Translations under genes and position numbers: made by a program
From: Acidovorax soli
Lineage (GTDB): Bacteria > Pseudomonadota > Gammaproteobacteria > Burkholderiales > Burkholderiaceae_C
Assembly: GCF_900107605.1 (NCBI RefSeq)
Contig: NZ_FNQJ01000005.1
Coordinates: forward strand, 98,450 to 162,449
Reading direction: 5' to 3'
DNA: 64,000 bases
In this document: positions 39,569 through 47,448 of the stretch, in pieces
Layout of the letters: every line of letters begins with the position of its first letter
Numbering within the stretch: position 1 is the first letter of the stretch
The notes under the pieces: generated by a model
Databases searched by the model: none
Told to the model about the DNA's origin: nothing
Seen by the model: the letters and a program-made list of their open reading frames with translations, nothing else

Positions 39569-40820
39569 GTTCGTTCTCCGGTTGGATGGCTATGATGCGG
39601 CGGCCCCTGCTGAACGGGGTGACCGCCACGCGCTGCGCATCGCTGCCCGCTTCGAGGCCGATCTCGTCGTCGCGCAGGTAGCAGCCGGGGTCTTCGGCCC
39701 AGGCATCGCCGGTGAGCTGCTGGGCACGCACGCGGGTGTTGCCACCGCACACGGCAAAGTAGTGGCACTGTGCGCAGCGCCCGCCCACGGGGCGCGGGTG
39801 CGCCTTGAGGCCGGCCATCAGCGGCTCGGAGGCGTCGGACCAGATGGCCGAGAACGGGCGCTGGCGCACGTTGCCCAGGTCGTGGTGCCACCACATGGTG
39901 TCGGGGTGCACGGTGCCCAGGTTGTCGATATTGGCCACGTTCACGCCACTCGAATTGCCGCCCCAGGCCACCAGGCGCTCGCGCAGCGGGGCCTCCCACT
40001 GCGGCAGGCGCGCGCGCACCCACTGCAGCAGGTAGGGGCCGTCGGCGTCGTTGTTGCCGGTCACGTAGTCTTCGTCGCGGCCCTCCAGCGCGGACTGCCA
40101 GGCGCGCTCGTACAGCAGGTCGAGCGCGTCGCGCGTGGCCTGGAACTGCGCGTCCTTGCCACGGTGGATGTTGCCGCGCCCGGCGTAGTTGAGGTGCGAG
40201 AAATAGAACTTGTCCACCGCCTCGGTGCGCATCAGCTCCAGCAGTGCCGGCAGGTCGTGCGCGTTCATGGCCGTCATGGTGAAGCGCAGCCCCACCTTGA
40301 CGCCGCGCGCGTGCAGGTGGCGCACGGCGGCCAGGCTGCGCTCGAAGGCGCCTTCCAGGCGACGGAAATGGTCGTGCGTCTCGCGCAGACCATCGAGGCT
40401 GATGCCCACATAGTCGAAGCCCGTGGCGGCCACGCGGTCGGCCATGGCCTCGTCGATCAGCGTGCCGTTGGTCGAGAGGCCCGTGTAGAACTTCATGGCC
40501 TTGGCGCGCTCGGCGATCTCGAAAATGTCGGGCCGCATCAAGGGCTCGCCACCCGAGAGGATGAGCACCGGCACCCGGTAGGCCTTGAGATCGTCCATCA
40601 CGCCAAACACTTCGTTGGTGGACAGCTCGCCCTCGTAGTCGTGGTCGGCCGACAGCGCGTAGCAGTGCTTGCAGGTCAGGTTGCAGCGGCGGATCAGGTT
40701 CCAGATGACGACCGGGCCTGGGGCCCCGCCGCTGCCGCGGCGCGCGAGCACGGTCTCGGGGTACTGGCCGGTTTTTTCTGCGTGCGCGAGCTCGCGCATG
40801 TAGTGGCTGATGCGGAACAT
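39561..40820 (-). CDS. nirJ: NirJ, heme d1 biosynthesis radical SAM enzyme
   Basis: A 419-residue radical SAM protein that replaces two propionates of didecarboxysiroheme by oxo groups. The cluster motif CNLTCKHC (Cys46, 50, 53) and the GGEP motif (LILSGGEPL) are clear, and a C-terminal SPASM-like cysteine set (CAQCHYFAVCGG and a later DPGC) supports a second iron-sulfur cluster. The ATG at 40820 gives the family start MFRISHYMREL. It begins 2 nt after nirH. Confidence 0.93.
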   Translation of the reverse strand: MFRISHYMRELAHAEKTGQYPETVLARRGSGGAPGPVVIWNLIRRCNLTCKHCYALSADHDYEGELSTNEVFGVMDDLKAYRVPVLILSGGEPLMRPDIFEIAERAKAMKFYTGLSTNGTLIDEAMADRVAATGFDYVGISLDGLRETHDHFRRLEGAFERSLAAVRHLHARGVKVGLRFTMTAMNAHDLPALLELMRTEAVDKFYFSHLNYAGRGNIHRGKDAQFQATRDALDLLYERAWQSALEGRDEDYVTGNNDADGPYLLQWVRARLPQWEAPLRERLVAWGGNSSGVNVANIDNLGTVHPDTMWWHHDLGNVRQRPFSAIWSDASEPLMAGLKAHPRPVGGRCAQCHYFAVCGGNTRVRAQQLTGDAWAEDPGCYLRDDEIGLEAGSDAQRVAVTPFSRGRRIIAIQPENEHA

Positions 40821-40822
40821 GT

Positions 40823-41305
40823 TTAGTTTTCCTTGAGGCGCAATCCGGTCTTCTTCAGGATGGCGGTGGAGTAAAGAATGTCGTGGCCCGTGCAGGCCGA
40901 GCCCAGCAGCTCGCGTACTTGCAGGGCCTGCTGCTCGACTTCGGCACGCGTGCGGCCATGCAGCATGGCGAACAGGTTGTAGGGCCAGGCTGGCAGTCGG
41001 CGCGGTCGGCGGTAGCAGTGGCTCACGCCGGGCAGCTGGCCGATGCGCTCGCCTAAAGCGTCCACCAGCGCATCGTCCACGTTCCACACGCTCATGCCGT
41101 TGGCGGTGAAGCCCAGGCGGTAGTGGTTGGGAACGGCGCCAATGCGGCGCACGAGCCCGCTCTCCAGCATTTGCGCCAGGCGCTCGCGCACCTGCTGGCC
41201 CGACACGCCCAGGCGTTCGCCCACGGCGTCGTAGGGGCGCGGCACCAGCGGCAGGCCGCCCTGGGTGGCGGCAATCAGGGCGCGGTCGAAATCATCCAGC
41301 GCCAT
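40823..41305 (-). CDS. nirH: NirH, siroheme decarboxylase subunit (AsnC-like)
   Basis: One of four related AsnC/Lrp-fold modules that together decarboxylate siroheme to 12,18-didecarboxysiroheme. It has 160 residues: an N-terminal helix-turn-helix-like part (ALIAATQGGLPLVPRPYDAVGERLG) and a C-terminal domain with CYRRPRRLPAWPYNLFAMLHG. It pairs with NirG, its start overlapping the end of nirG by 14 nt. Naming H versus L follows order and the YNLFAMLHG motif. Confidence 0.85.
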   Translation of the reverse strand: MALDDFDRALIAATQGGLPLVPRPYDAVGERLGVSGQQVRERLAQMLESGLVRRIGAVPNHYRLGFTANGMSVWNVDDALVDALGERIGQLPGVSHCYRRPRRLPAWPYNLFAMLHGRTRAEVEQQALQVRELLGSACTGHDILYSTAILKKTGLRLKEN

Positions 41306-41765
41306 GGGCTGCTCCGCTCGTGAGGGGGAGCTTGAGTTCGACGAAGAACTCGCGCTCCTTGGGGAAGGCCAGCACGGGCAAGCCGGTCTCGGCCTCGATG
41401 CGCTCAATGGCGGCCGCGCACCGCGCCGGTGTTTCGGTGCCGAGCACGAACCACATGTTCAGCGCATGGTCGCGCCGGTAGTTGTGCGCGATCTCGGGGT
41501 GGGCGTTGACCTGCGCCGTGACGGCATCAAAGCGCTCCTCGGGCACGGCCATGGCGGCGAGCACGAACAGGCCGCCGGCGCGCTCGATCTGGAACAGCGG
41601 GCCGAAGCGCGTGAGCATGCCGCTCTCCAGCAGTGCAGCAAGCCGACCGATCACGTAGGCCTCGGTCCAGCCGAACTCGGCGGCCACGTCGGCAAACGGC
41701 CGCTCGGTCAGCGGCAGTTCGCCGTGCAGGCGTTCCAGCAGGCGGGCATCATCCGGCGAGAGCAT
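41292..41765 (-). CDS. nirG: NirG, siroheme decarboxylase subunit (AsnC-like)
   Basis: A 157-residue AsnC-like protein: HTH-like segment LLERLHGELPLTERPFADVA, then GLFVLAAMAVPEERFD and HNYRRDHALNMWFVL, the His/Arg-rich block shared by the D/G type. It is expected to form a heterodimer with NirH. It overlaps both neighbours (17 nt with nirDL, 14 nt with nirH), a tightly coupled arrangement. Confidence 0.85.
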   Translation of the reverse strand: MLSPDDARLLERLHGELPLTERPFADVAAEFGWTEAYVIGRLAALLESGMLTRFGPLFQIERAGGLFVLAAMAVPEERFDAVTAQVNAHPEIAHNYRRDHALNMWFVLGTETPARCAAAIERIEAETGLPVLAFPKEREFFVELKLPLTSGAAHGAG

Positions 41766-42765
41766 CGAGCACCTCCGGGGCGGTGGCTGCGGGCAGGGCA
41801 CGAAAGCGCCGCGGGCCGGTCTGCTTGAAGCGCCGGCACGAGAACAGCACCTCGTGCGGGTACGGCGCCAGGCCTACGTCGGCAATGGCGCGCGCGATCA
41901 CTTCGTGCACGGCGGCACGGTCGCGGCCATGCACCATGCAGTACAGGTTGTAGGGCCAGCCCTCGGCGCGTTCGCGCCGGTAGGCCAGCGTCACGCCGGG
42001 CTCGCGTGCCAGTGCCTCGCCAAAGGCATCGACCTGCGCGTCGGGGAGGTTGAACACGGTCATGGCGTTGGCGTCGAAACCCAGTTCGTGGTGGCGCACG
42101 ATGGCGCCGATGCGCCGCAGCGTGCCTTCGTCCAGCCACTGCTGCAACGTCTGCAGCACGGATTCGGGCGTGCGGCCCAGCGCCTGCGCCCAGGTGTCGT
42201 AGGGGCGCGCCGTGAGCGGCAGGCCGTCTTCGAGCAGGGCCGCCAGCGGGCGGTCGGCCTCGGCCACCGGCTGGGCCGCGCGTGCGGCCGCCATGGGGGC
42301 CGGGGCGGTGCGTTCACGCAGATCAAAGCCCAGGTCGATGCGGTAGGCGCGCAGCATGCGCAACTGCAGCGCGATCAATCCCGTGGTTTCTTCGAGCGAT
42401 TGCATGGCCGCGCGCACGGCGGCGTCGTCCTGCCCGGTCATCACGAACCAGAGGTTGTAGTGGTGCTCGCGCTGGTAGTTGTGGTTCACGCCCGGGTGGC
42501 TGGAAACCACGGCGGCCACGGCATCGAGCCGCTCGGGCGGCACGGCCATGGCGGCCAGCAGCGCGGCACCACCGGCGTTGCCCGCGAACACGCCGCCAAT
42601 GCGGCTCAGGGCCCCCTCGCCCTGCAGCCGGGCGTAGCCCGCCAGGACTTCATCGGGGGCCATGCCCAGGCTGGTGGCAATGTGCGCGAAGGGCTCGCGC
42701 ACCAGCGGAAAATCGCGCTGCCAGGGGTTGAGCAGGGCCAGGCGCAGGTCAGTATTCAGAAGCAT
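41749..42765 (-). CDS. nirDL: NirDL fusion, siroheme decarboxylase
   Basis: A 338-residue protein of two AsnC-like modules in tandem. The first (about 1-155) is NirD-like, with ALLAAMAVPPERLD and HNYQREHHYNLWFVMTG; an Ala/Pro linker (about 160-180) leads to a NirL-like module (about 180-338) with YRRERAEGWPYNLYCMVHG. In pseudomonads D and L are separate; the fusion is known from other betaproteobacteria and Paracoccus-type clusters. The start could be 42765 or the ATG 9 nt upstream (42774). A 119-bp repeat and nirF lie upstream. Confidence 0.87.
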   Translation of the reverse strand: MLLNTDLRLALLNPWQRDFPLVREPFAHIATSLGMAPDEVLAGYARLQGEGALSRIGGVFAGNAGGAALLAAMAVPPERLDAVAAVVSSHPGVNHNYQREHHYNLWFVMTGQDDAAVRAAMQSLEETTGLIALQLRMLRAYRIDLGFDLRERTAPAPMAAARAAQPVAEADRPLAALLEDGLPLTARPYDTWAQALGRTPESVLQTLQQWLDEGTLRRIGAIVRHHELGFDANAMTVFNLPDAQVDAFGEALAREPGVTLAYRRERAEGWPYNLYCMVHGRDRAAVHEVIARAIADVGLAPYPHEVLFSCRRFKQTGPRRFRALPAATAPEVLDALAG

Positions 42766-42810
42766 GCCGTCCATCCGCTGTGTTGCGCTTTGCCCGCCGG
42801 CCATGAAACT

Positions 42811-42929
42811 GGCGCGGCCCAGGCCAGCGGACGCCGCGCAAGGGCCGCCCCGCCGCGCTGGCGGCGTCCCCCTTCCCGCGTCGCGCAGCGAGGCGAGAGA
42901 AGGGGGAAGCGGCGCAGCCGCTCAGGGGG
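42811..42929 (+). repeat. 119-bp dispersed element, copy 3
   Basis: Differs from copy 2 by one base in 119. It occupies nearly the whole gap between nirF (stop at 42940) and nirDL (start 42765), so it is embedded inside the heme d1 operon and will be transcribed. Confidence 0.85.
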
Positions 42930-42939
42930 TTGGGCCATG

Positions 42940-44148
42940 TCAAAACCCCAGCCGCGCGGCGCGCGAGGTGAAGAAGATGCCGCTCGGTGAATCGATCGAC
43001 AGGGTGGCCTGGGTAGCAAAGCTCTGTGTGTCGATCACGCTCACGCGGTGGTCGTCGCGCGAGCTGATCCAGACCGATTCGCCACGCGGCGTGAATTCCA
43101 TGTGCAGCACGGCCTTGCCGGGCTCCAGGGTGCGCACGATGGACTGCGTGGTGGTGTCGATGACCTGCACGCGGTGGTAGTCGGGCACCGAGAAGTTGAC
43201 CCACACCTGGCGGCCGTCGGGCCGGGCCATCACGAACACGGGCTGGCCTGCCACCGGGATGCGGCCCACCTCCTGCCAGGTGTCGGTGTCCACCACCAGC
43301 ACCTCGTGGCGGCCGATGGCCGGCAGGTAGGCGCGGCGCCCGGCCACGGCCCAGCCGCGCAGGTGCGGCATCTTGTAGACCGGCAGCGGCTCCTGGCCCC
43401 GGCCGTAGCCGGCCAGGATGCGGCGCGCGCGGGGCTTCTCTTCCCACAGATCCACCATGGCCAGGCCGTCCTCGCCGAACAGGCCCGCGATGTAGTGGCG
43501 GCCATTGGGCGTGACCAGCGCATCGTAGGGCTGGCGGCCGATGTTCGGCAGCTGGGTCGTGACGGGGCGCGCCGGGTCGGACAGGTCGGTGATCCAGATC
43601 GCGTTGGCGTCGAACAGGCTGTAGGCAAAGCGCCGGCCCGGCAGATCGACCAGGCCGACCACGCGCGAGAGCTGGCCGTTCTCGTACGCGGCCGGAATGT
43701 CGGCCACCAGCTCCAGCGTGGCGGCGTTGAAGGCCTTGATGCCGCCGGGCGTGTAGTTCTGCGCCACCACCAGGCTGCCGTCGGCGCTGATGGCGCCGCC
43801 AATCGAGTTGCCCGCCTGCATCACCCGCGCCGTGATGCGCCGCGTCAGCAAGTCGACCTTGGTGAGCGCACCGTCGCGCCCGAAAACATAGGCGTAGCGG
43901 CCGTCGCGCGAGAACACCACCGAGGCGTGCGAGAGGTCGCCCAGGCCGGTCACCTGGGCCAGCAGCGTGCGCTGGCTGGTGTCGACGATGGCCAGGGTGC
44001 CGGTGGCGCGCGCCACCACCACACCCAGGTCGCCCGTGCCGCGCAATGGCAGGTCGGCGGGGGCGCCGGAAGCCCCGGCAACGCTGGCGCAGCCGCTCAG
44101 CAGCAGCGGGGTGGTGCCCAGAAGGCTCAGGCAGTGGCGGCGTTTCAT
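42940..44148 (-). CDS. nirF: NirF, heme d1 biosynthesis lipoprotein
   Basis: A 402-residue propeller protein related to the d1 domain of NirS but without a c-heme. The N-terminal signal ends in lipobox LLSGC (Cys20), so it is anchored in the periplasm, as shown for other NirF proteins. Propeller motifs include GLGDLSHASVVFSRDGRYAYVFGRDG and TPRGESVWISSRDDHRVSVID. It binds d1 precursors and works with NirN and NirC. It overlaps the nirC stop by 4 nt (ATGA). Confidence 0.9.
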   Translation of the reverse strand: MKRRHCLSLLGTTPLLLSGCASVAGASGAPADLPLRGTGDLGVVVARATGTLAIVDTSQRTLLAQVTGLGDLSHASVVFSRDGRYAYVFGRDGALTKVDLLTRRITARVMQAGNSIGGAISADGSLVVAQNYTPGGIKAFNAATLELVADIPAAYENGQLSRVVGLVDLPGRRFAYSLFDANAIWITDLSDPARPVTTQLPNIGRQPYDALVTPNGRHYIAGLFGEDGLAMVDLWEEKPRARRILAGYGRGQEPLPVYKMPHLRGWAVAGRRAYLPAIGRHEVLVVDTDTWQEVGRIPVAGQPVFVMARPDGRQVWVNFSVPDYHRVQVIDTTTQSIVRTLEPGKAVLHMEFTPRGESVWISSRDDHRVSVIDTQSFATQATLSIDSPSGIFFTSRAARLGF

Positions 44149-44567
44149 GGACGGTCTTTCACAGATTCGGGGAACCCGGCGAACAGTTGCTGGGCAATCC
44201 ACAGGGCATCGGCTTCGCTGAGCATGGCTTTCCAGGGCGCCATGGGCGTGCCGGGGCGGCCGTGGTAGATGGTCGCGACGATGGAGTCGAACGGCTTGTC
44301 GGCCAGGGCTTCGCGGGTGAGTGCGGGGCCCAGGCCACCGGTCAGGCGCAGGCCGTGGCACGAGCCGCAGTCCTGGCGCACCATGCGCACCAGCTCTTGC
44401 TGGCGTGGCGCGGTGGGTGGGACGGGTTGGGCATGGAGTCCGGCGGTACCGGCCAGCAAGGCCAGCCAGATACCGAGCCGGGGCAGGCCCCGCAGGGAGC
44501 TGCCGGCCTTGGGTGAGGTGCCCGCCTGTGCAAGGCGGTGCGACTGCGGCGCGTTCTTGTCGTGCAT
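44145..44567 (-). CDS. nirC: NirC-type c-type cytochrome
   Basis: A 140-residue cytochrome with a CGSCH heme site (67-71) and a distal Met candidate in GTPMAPWKAML. A hydrophobic stretch (about 31-46) acts as signal or anchor but is preceded by 30 polar residues, so the annotated ATG at 44567 may be too far upstream, although no better ATG exists. In the nir system NirC passes electrons to NirS or NirN. It is the first gene of the minus-strand operon and is divergent from nirE, with the FNR-type box between. Confidence 0.82.
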   Translation of the reverse strand: MHDKNAPQSHRLAQAGTSPKAGSSLRGLPRLGIWLALLAGTAGLHAQPVPPTAPRQQELVRMVRQDCGSCHGLRLTGGLGPALTREALADKPFDSIVATIYHGRPGTPMAPWKAMLSEADALWIAQQLFAGFPESVKDRP

Positions 44568-44600
44568 GGCCCAATATCGCTGGATTTGCCGCCATCGTCC

Positions 44601-44614
44601 TTGATGTTTATCAA
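44601..44614. promoter_or_regulatory. FNR/DNR-type binding site
   Basis: TTGAT-GTTT-ATCAA is a perfect match to the Crp/Fnr anaerobic box; the dyad extends to GTCCTTGAT/ATCAAGGAC (44597-44618 region). Its centre is at 44607.5 between nirC and nirE. For nirE the hexamer GACAAT (44637-44642) is placed exactly as expected for a class II promoter with the box centred at -41.5. Confidence 0.85.
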
Positions 44615-44636
44615 GGACGGCAGACCCTGGCGTTTT

Positions 44637-44642
44637 GACAAT
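44637..44642 (+). promoter_or_regulatory. -10 element of the nirE promoter
   Basis: GACAAT lies so that transcription would start near 44649 and the FNR-type box centre falls at -41.5. The nirE ATG is then about 28 nt downstream. Confidence 0.55.
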
Positions 44643-44676
44643 CGAGCCATTGCCTTACAACCGTGCCCCGTTCCAC

Positions 44677-45594
44677 ATGGAAACCCCGATGGATACCGCC
44701 TGCCCCACTTCGCTGCCCTCCCACGACAGCACTCCCGCCGCCCTTTCGGGTGGTCCTTCCAACCGGCTGGCGTCTTCCGAGTGGGGGCGGGTGACCCTGG
44801 TGGGCGCCGGGCCCGGCGATGCCGAACTGCTCACGCTCAAGGCGGCCCGCGTGCTCGCCAGCGCCGACCTGGTGCTGTATGACCACCTCGTGTCCGATGA
44901 CGTGCTGCAGCATGTGGCCCCCGGCGCCGAGCGGATCTACGTGGGCAAGCAAAGCCGCAACCACACCCTGCCGCAGGAGGGCATCATCGATCTGATGGTG
45001 CGGCTGGCGCAAAGCGGCCGGTCGCTCGTGCGGCTCAAGGGGGGTGACCCCTACATCTTCGGGCGCGGCGGCGAGGAGGCCCAGGCGCTGGCCGCTATGG
45101 GCATTGCCTGCGAGACCGTGCCCGGCATCAGCGCGGCCCAGGGTGCCGCAGCGGCCACGGGTATCCCCCTCACGCACCGCGACCATTCCGCCATGCTGGT
45201 GTTTGCCACGGGCCACCTGCAGGGCGAAGAGGGCGAGCGCACCGTTGCGCTCGACTGGGCTGCACTGGCGCGGCCCCGCCAGACCGTGGTGATCTACATG
45301 GGCGTGGGCACCCTGCCCACCATCTGTGCCCAGCTCATCGCCCATGGCTTGCCCGCCAGCACACCGGCGGCGATGGTCGAGCGTGCGACATTGCCCGGCC
45401 AGCGCAGCATCGTGGGCACGCTGCAAACACTGCCCGCGCTGAGTGTGGCCCACGGCGTGCATCCGCCTGCGCTGATCATGATTGGTGAAACGGTGGCGCT
45501 GCAGGCGCAAATCGGATCGCCCATCGGGGTGTTCACCGGCTTGCCGGGGTCCCCCGACGCTGCGCCCGCACCGGCACGGGCCTGCACCGCCTGA
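44677..45594 (+). CDS. nirE: uroporphyrinogen-III C-methyltransferase (NirE/CobA)
   Basis: SAM-dependent methylation of uroporphyrinogen III to precorrin-2, the entry to siroheme and heme d1. 305 residues; motifs VTLVGAGPGDAELLT, LYDHLVSDDVL, RLKGGDPYIFGRGGEE, VPGISAAQGAAAATGIPLTHRD and IYMGVGTLP define a stand-alone SUMT. The context (divergent from nirC, under the FNR-type box) supports NirE rather than the CobA of cobalamin synthesis. The first ~45 residues are variable; the ATG at 44689 is an alternative. The stop abuts that of the convergent hydroxylase gene in TGATCA. Confidence 0.9.
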   Translation: METPMDTACPTSLPSHDSTPAALSGGPSNRLASSEWGRVTLVGAGPGDAELLTLKAARVLASADLVLYDHLVSDDVLQHVAPGAERIYVGKQSRNHTLPQEGIIDLMVRLAQSGRSLVRLKGGDPYIFGRGGEEAQALAAMGIACETVPGISAAQGAAAATGIPLTHRDHSAMLVFATGHLQGEEGERTVALDWAALARPRQTVVIYMGVGTLPTICAQLIAHGLPASTPAAMVERATLPGQRSIVGTLQTLPALSVAHGVHPPALIMIGETVALQAQIGSPIGVFTGLPGSPDAAPAPARACTA

Positions 45595-47427
45595 TCAGCC
45601 TGCGCGGGTCGCCACGGCGCGGGGATGGTCGAGCGCCGCTGGGATTGCCGCTGCGCACTCGGGTGCGCCAGCCCCTGGGGTGGCGTCTGCCTGCAGGGGC
45701 GAGGGGTTCCGCAGCCAGCCCCAGACGATCAGCATCTGCGCGGCGTAGTAGGTGGACAGCACCCAGAACTGCGCCATGGGCAAGGCCTGCACAAAGCGGT
45801 GGGTGGCCAGCAGTGAATCGCTCAGCATGAAAAAGCAGGCGCCCGCCGCCACCTTGCGCGCCGCGCTGCTGCCCAGCACCTGGGCGCGCCCCAGGGCCTG
45901 CGCGGCCATCAGGGCGATCACCAGCACATAGGCCGCCACCGGGCCGCGCAATGCGGCGGGCAGGCCACCGGCCCATAAAAAGGCGTACATGGCGGCGCCC
46001 ACGGCCAGCGTGCCTGCCATTGCGCCGCGGTGGGCAAACCACGGCACCCCCCGGCGGAACAGGGCGATATAGGCCAGGTGCGCGCCCAGAAAGCTCACCA
46101 GGCCGGGAATGAAAAATCCGTTCCGCATCAGGAACACATCACCGGCCAGAGACAGCACCAGCGCCAGCACCATCGTGGCCCAGGGTTTTGCATCGAATTG
46201 GCTTTTGTCGCCTATGGATAAAGCATTAAATGCTATTAATATAATAGCAATGACCATCGCCAGGGGTTTGAAAAACCAGTGCCACTCGGTCCAGCCCACG
46301 GCACTGGTGGCGGTGGCCAGGGCGCCCGCTTCGATCATCAGCGCCAACAGCATGCCGATGCGCCCCTGCACCACGGCGCCCAGGGCCCATTGCACGGCCA
46401 GCAGCGCCGCGAACCAGGCCAGGTTGTGCGCCAGCGGGGCGCTGTCGGCGTGCCACAGAAATACCGAAATACCCGCGAGCAACAGCGCAAACTGCACGCA
46501 GGCAAACCAGCGCGTGGCCGGCGCCATGGCCGGGTTGAAGCGCGGCATCTGCGCGATGTCGAAGGCCGGCTTGGGAAAGCGCTCGGCCACATCGGCCGGC
46601 CGCCAGCCTGGCGGCTTGAGCCACACCCTGAGCTTGTCGCCCCAGCGGCGCGCGTGCCAGCTGTCGTGCGCCAGCCCCGCATACACCTGGGCATTGGCCC
46701 ACACCGGGTCCCAGCTATCGAGCCGGCCGCGCGTGCCGTATACACATTTTTCCTGCGCGTCCTCGTCCTTGAAGGTGCCAAACAGGCGGTCCCACAGGAT
46801 GAGGATGCCGCCGTAGTTCTTGTCGAGGTAGGCGTCGTTGACGGCGTGGTGCACGCGGTGGTTGCTGGGGCTGCAGAACCAGCGGTCAAACCAGCCCAGG
46901 CGCCCCACCTGTTCGGTATGCACCCAGAACTGGTAGAGCAGGTCGATGAGCGCCACCACGCCAAACACCAGCGGCGGCACGCCGGCCAGCGCCATGGGCA
47001 CGTAAAAGACCCAGCCCAGCAGCGCGCCCGAGCTGGTCTGGCGCAGCGCGGTGCCGAGGTTGTAGTCCTGGCTCTGGTGGTGCACGGCGTGCGCGGCCCA
47101 CAGCACGGCCGATTCGTGCCCCATGCGGTGCAGCCAGTAATAGCAGAAATCGTAGAACACCAGCGCCAGCAGCCAGCCGGGCAGGCTGGTCCAGAATGCA
47201 TCGTTGCGCCACAGCGCCACCTGCTCGAACAGCGCGGTGTAGATGCCGATGCGCAGCAGCCGGGTGAACACCGCGCTGGTCTGGCTCAGAGCCCCAAGGC
47301 TGATGCTGCTCACCGCGTCGGCCAGGTGGTAGGTGTTGCGCTGGCGCCGGATGCCGACGGCCAGCTCGATGGCGATCAGTGCCAAGAATACGGGCGTGGC
47401 GAGAACGATGATCTGGCTGGGGCTCAT
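45595..47427 (-). CDS. fusion of fatty-acid-hydroxylase-type di-iron enzyme with YhhN lysoplasmalogenase domain
   Basis: A 610-residue membrane protein. The N-terminal half (about 1-300) is a sterol-desaturase/fatty acid hydroxylase domain with HRMGH (100-104), HAVHH (113-117) and HRVHH (190-194), the eight-His di-iron set. The C-terminal half (about 385-595) matches the YhhN/TMEM86 family, with KPLAM and LSLAGDVFLM. Alkylglycerol monooxygenase (TMEM195) belongs to the first family and lysoplasmalogenase to the second, so an ether-lipid-degrading enzyme is an attractive inference. A very AT-rich patch at codons ~393-406 resembles the dispersed repeat (copy E). The ATG at 47427 is chosen over an upstream TTG. 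Confidence 0.82.
   Translation of the reverse strand: MSPSQIIVLATPVFLALIAIELAVGIRRQRNTYHLADAVSSISLGALSQTSAVFTRLLRIGIYTALFEQVALWRNDAFWTSLPGWLLALVFYDFCYYWLHRMGHESAVLWAAHAVHHQSQDYNLGTALRQTSSGALLGWVFYVPMALAGVPPLVFGVVALIDLLYQFWVHTEQVGRLGWFDRWFCSPSNHRVHHAVNDAYLDKNYGGILILWDRLFGTFKDEDAQEKCVYGTRGRLDSWDPVWANAQVYAGLAHDSWHARRWGDKLRVWLKPPGWRPADVAERFPKPAFDIAQMPRFNPAMAPATRWFACVQFALLLAGISVFLWHADSAPLAHNLAWFAALLAVQWALGAVVQGRIGMLLALMIEAGALATATSAVGWTEWHWFFKPLAMVIAIILIAFNALSIGDKSQFDAKPWATMVLALVLSLAGDVFLMRNGFFIPGLVSFLGAHLAYIALFRRGVPWFAHRGAMAGTLAVGAAMYAFLWAGGLPAALRGPVAAYVLVIALMAAQALGRAQVLGSSAARKVAAGACFFMLSDSLLATHRFVQALPMAQFWVLSTYYAAQMLIVWGWLRNPSPLQADATPGAGAPECAAAIPAALDHPRAVATRAG
46209..46249 (-). repeat. AT-rich dispersed repeat, copy E, inside a coding sequence
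   Basis: GCCTATGGATAAAGCATTA then AATGCTAT matches copy B (GCTTATCTATCAAGCGCTA then AAAGCTAT) at 20 of 27 positions and has the same AT-rich tail. It encodes part of a loop and transmembrane segment at the start of the YhhN domain. The similarity is by eye and could be partly compositional. Confidence 0.35.
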
Positions 47428-47448
47428 GCCGCCGGATTCTTGCCCCAA

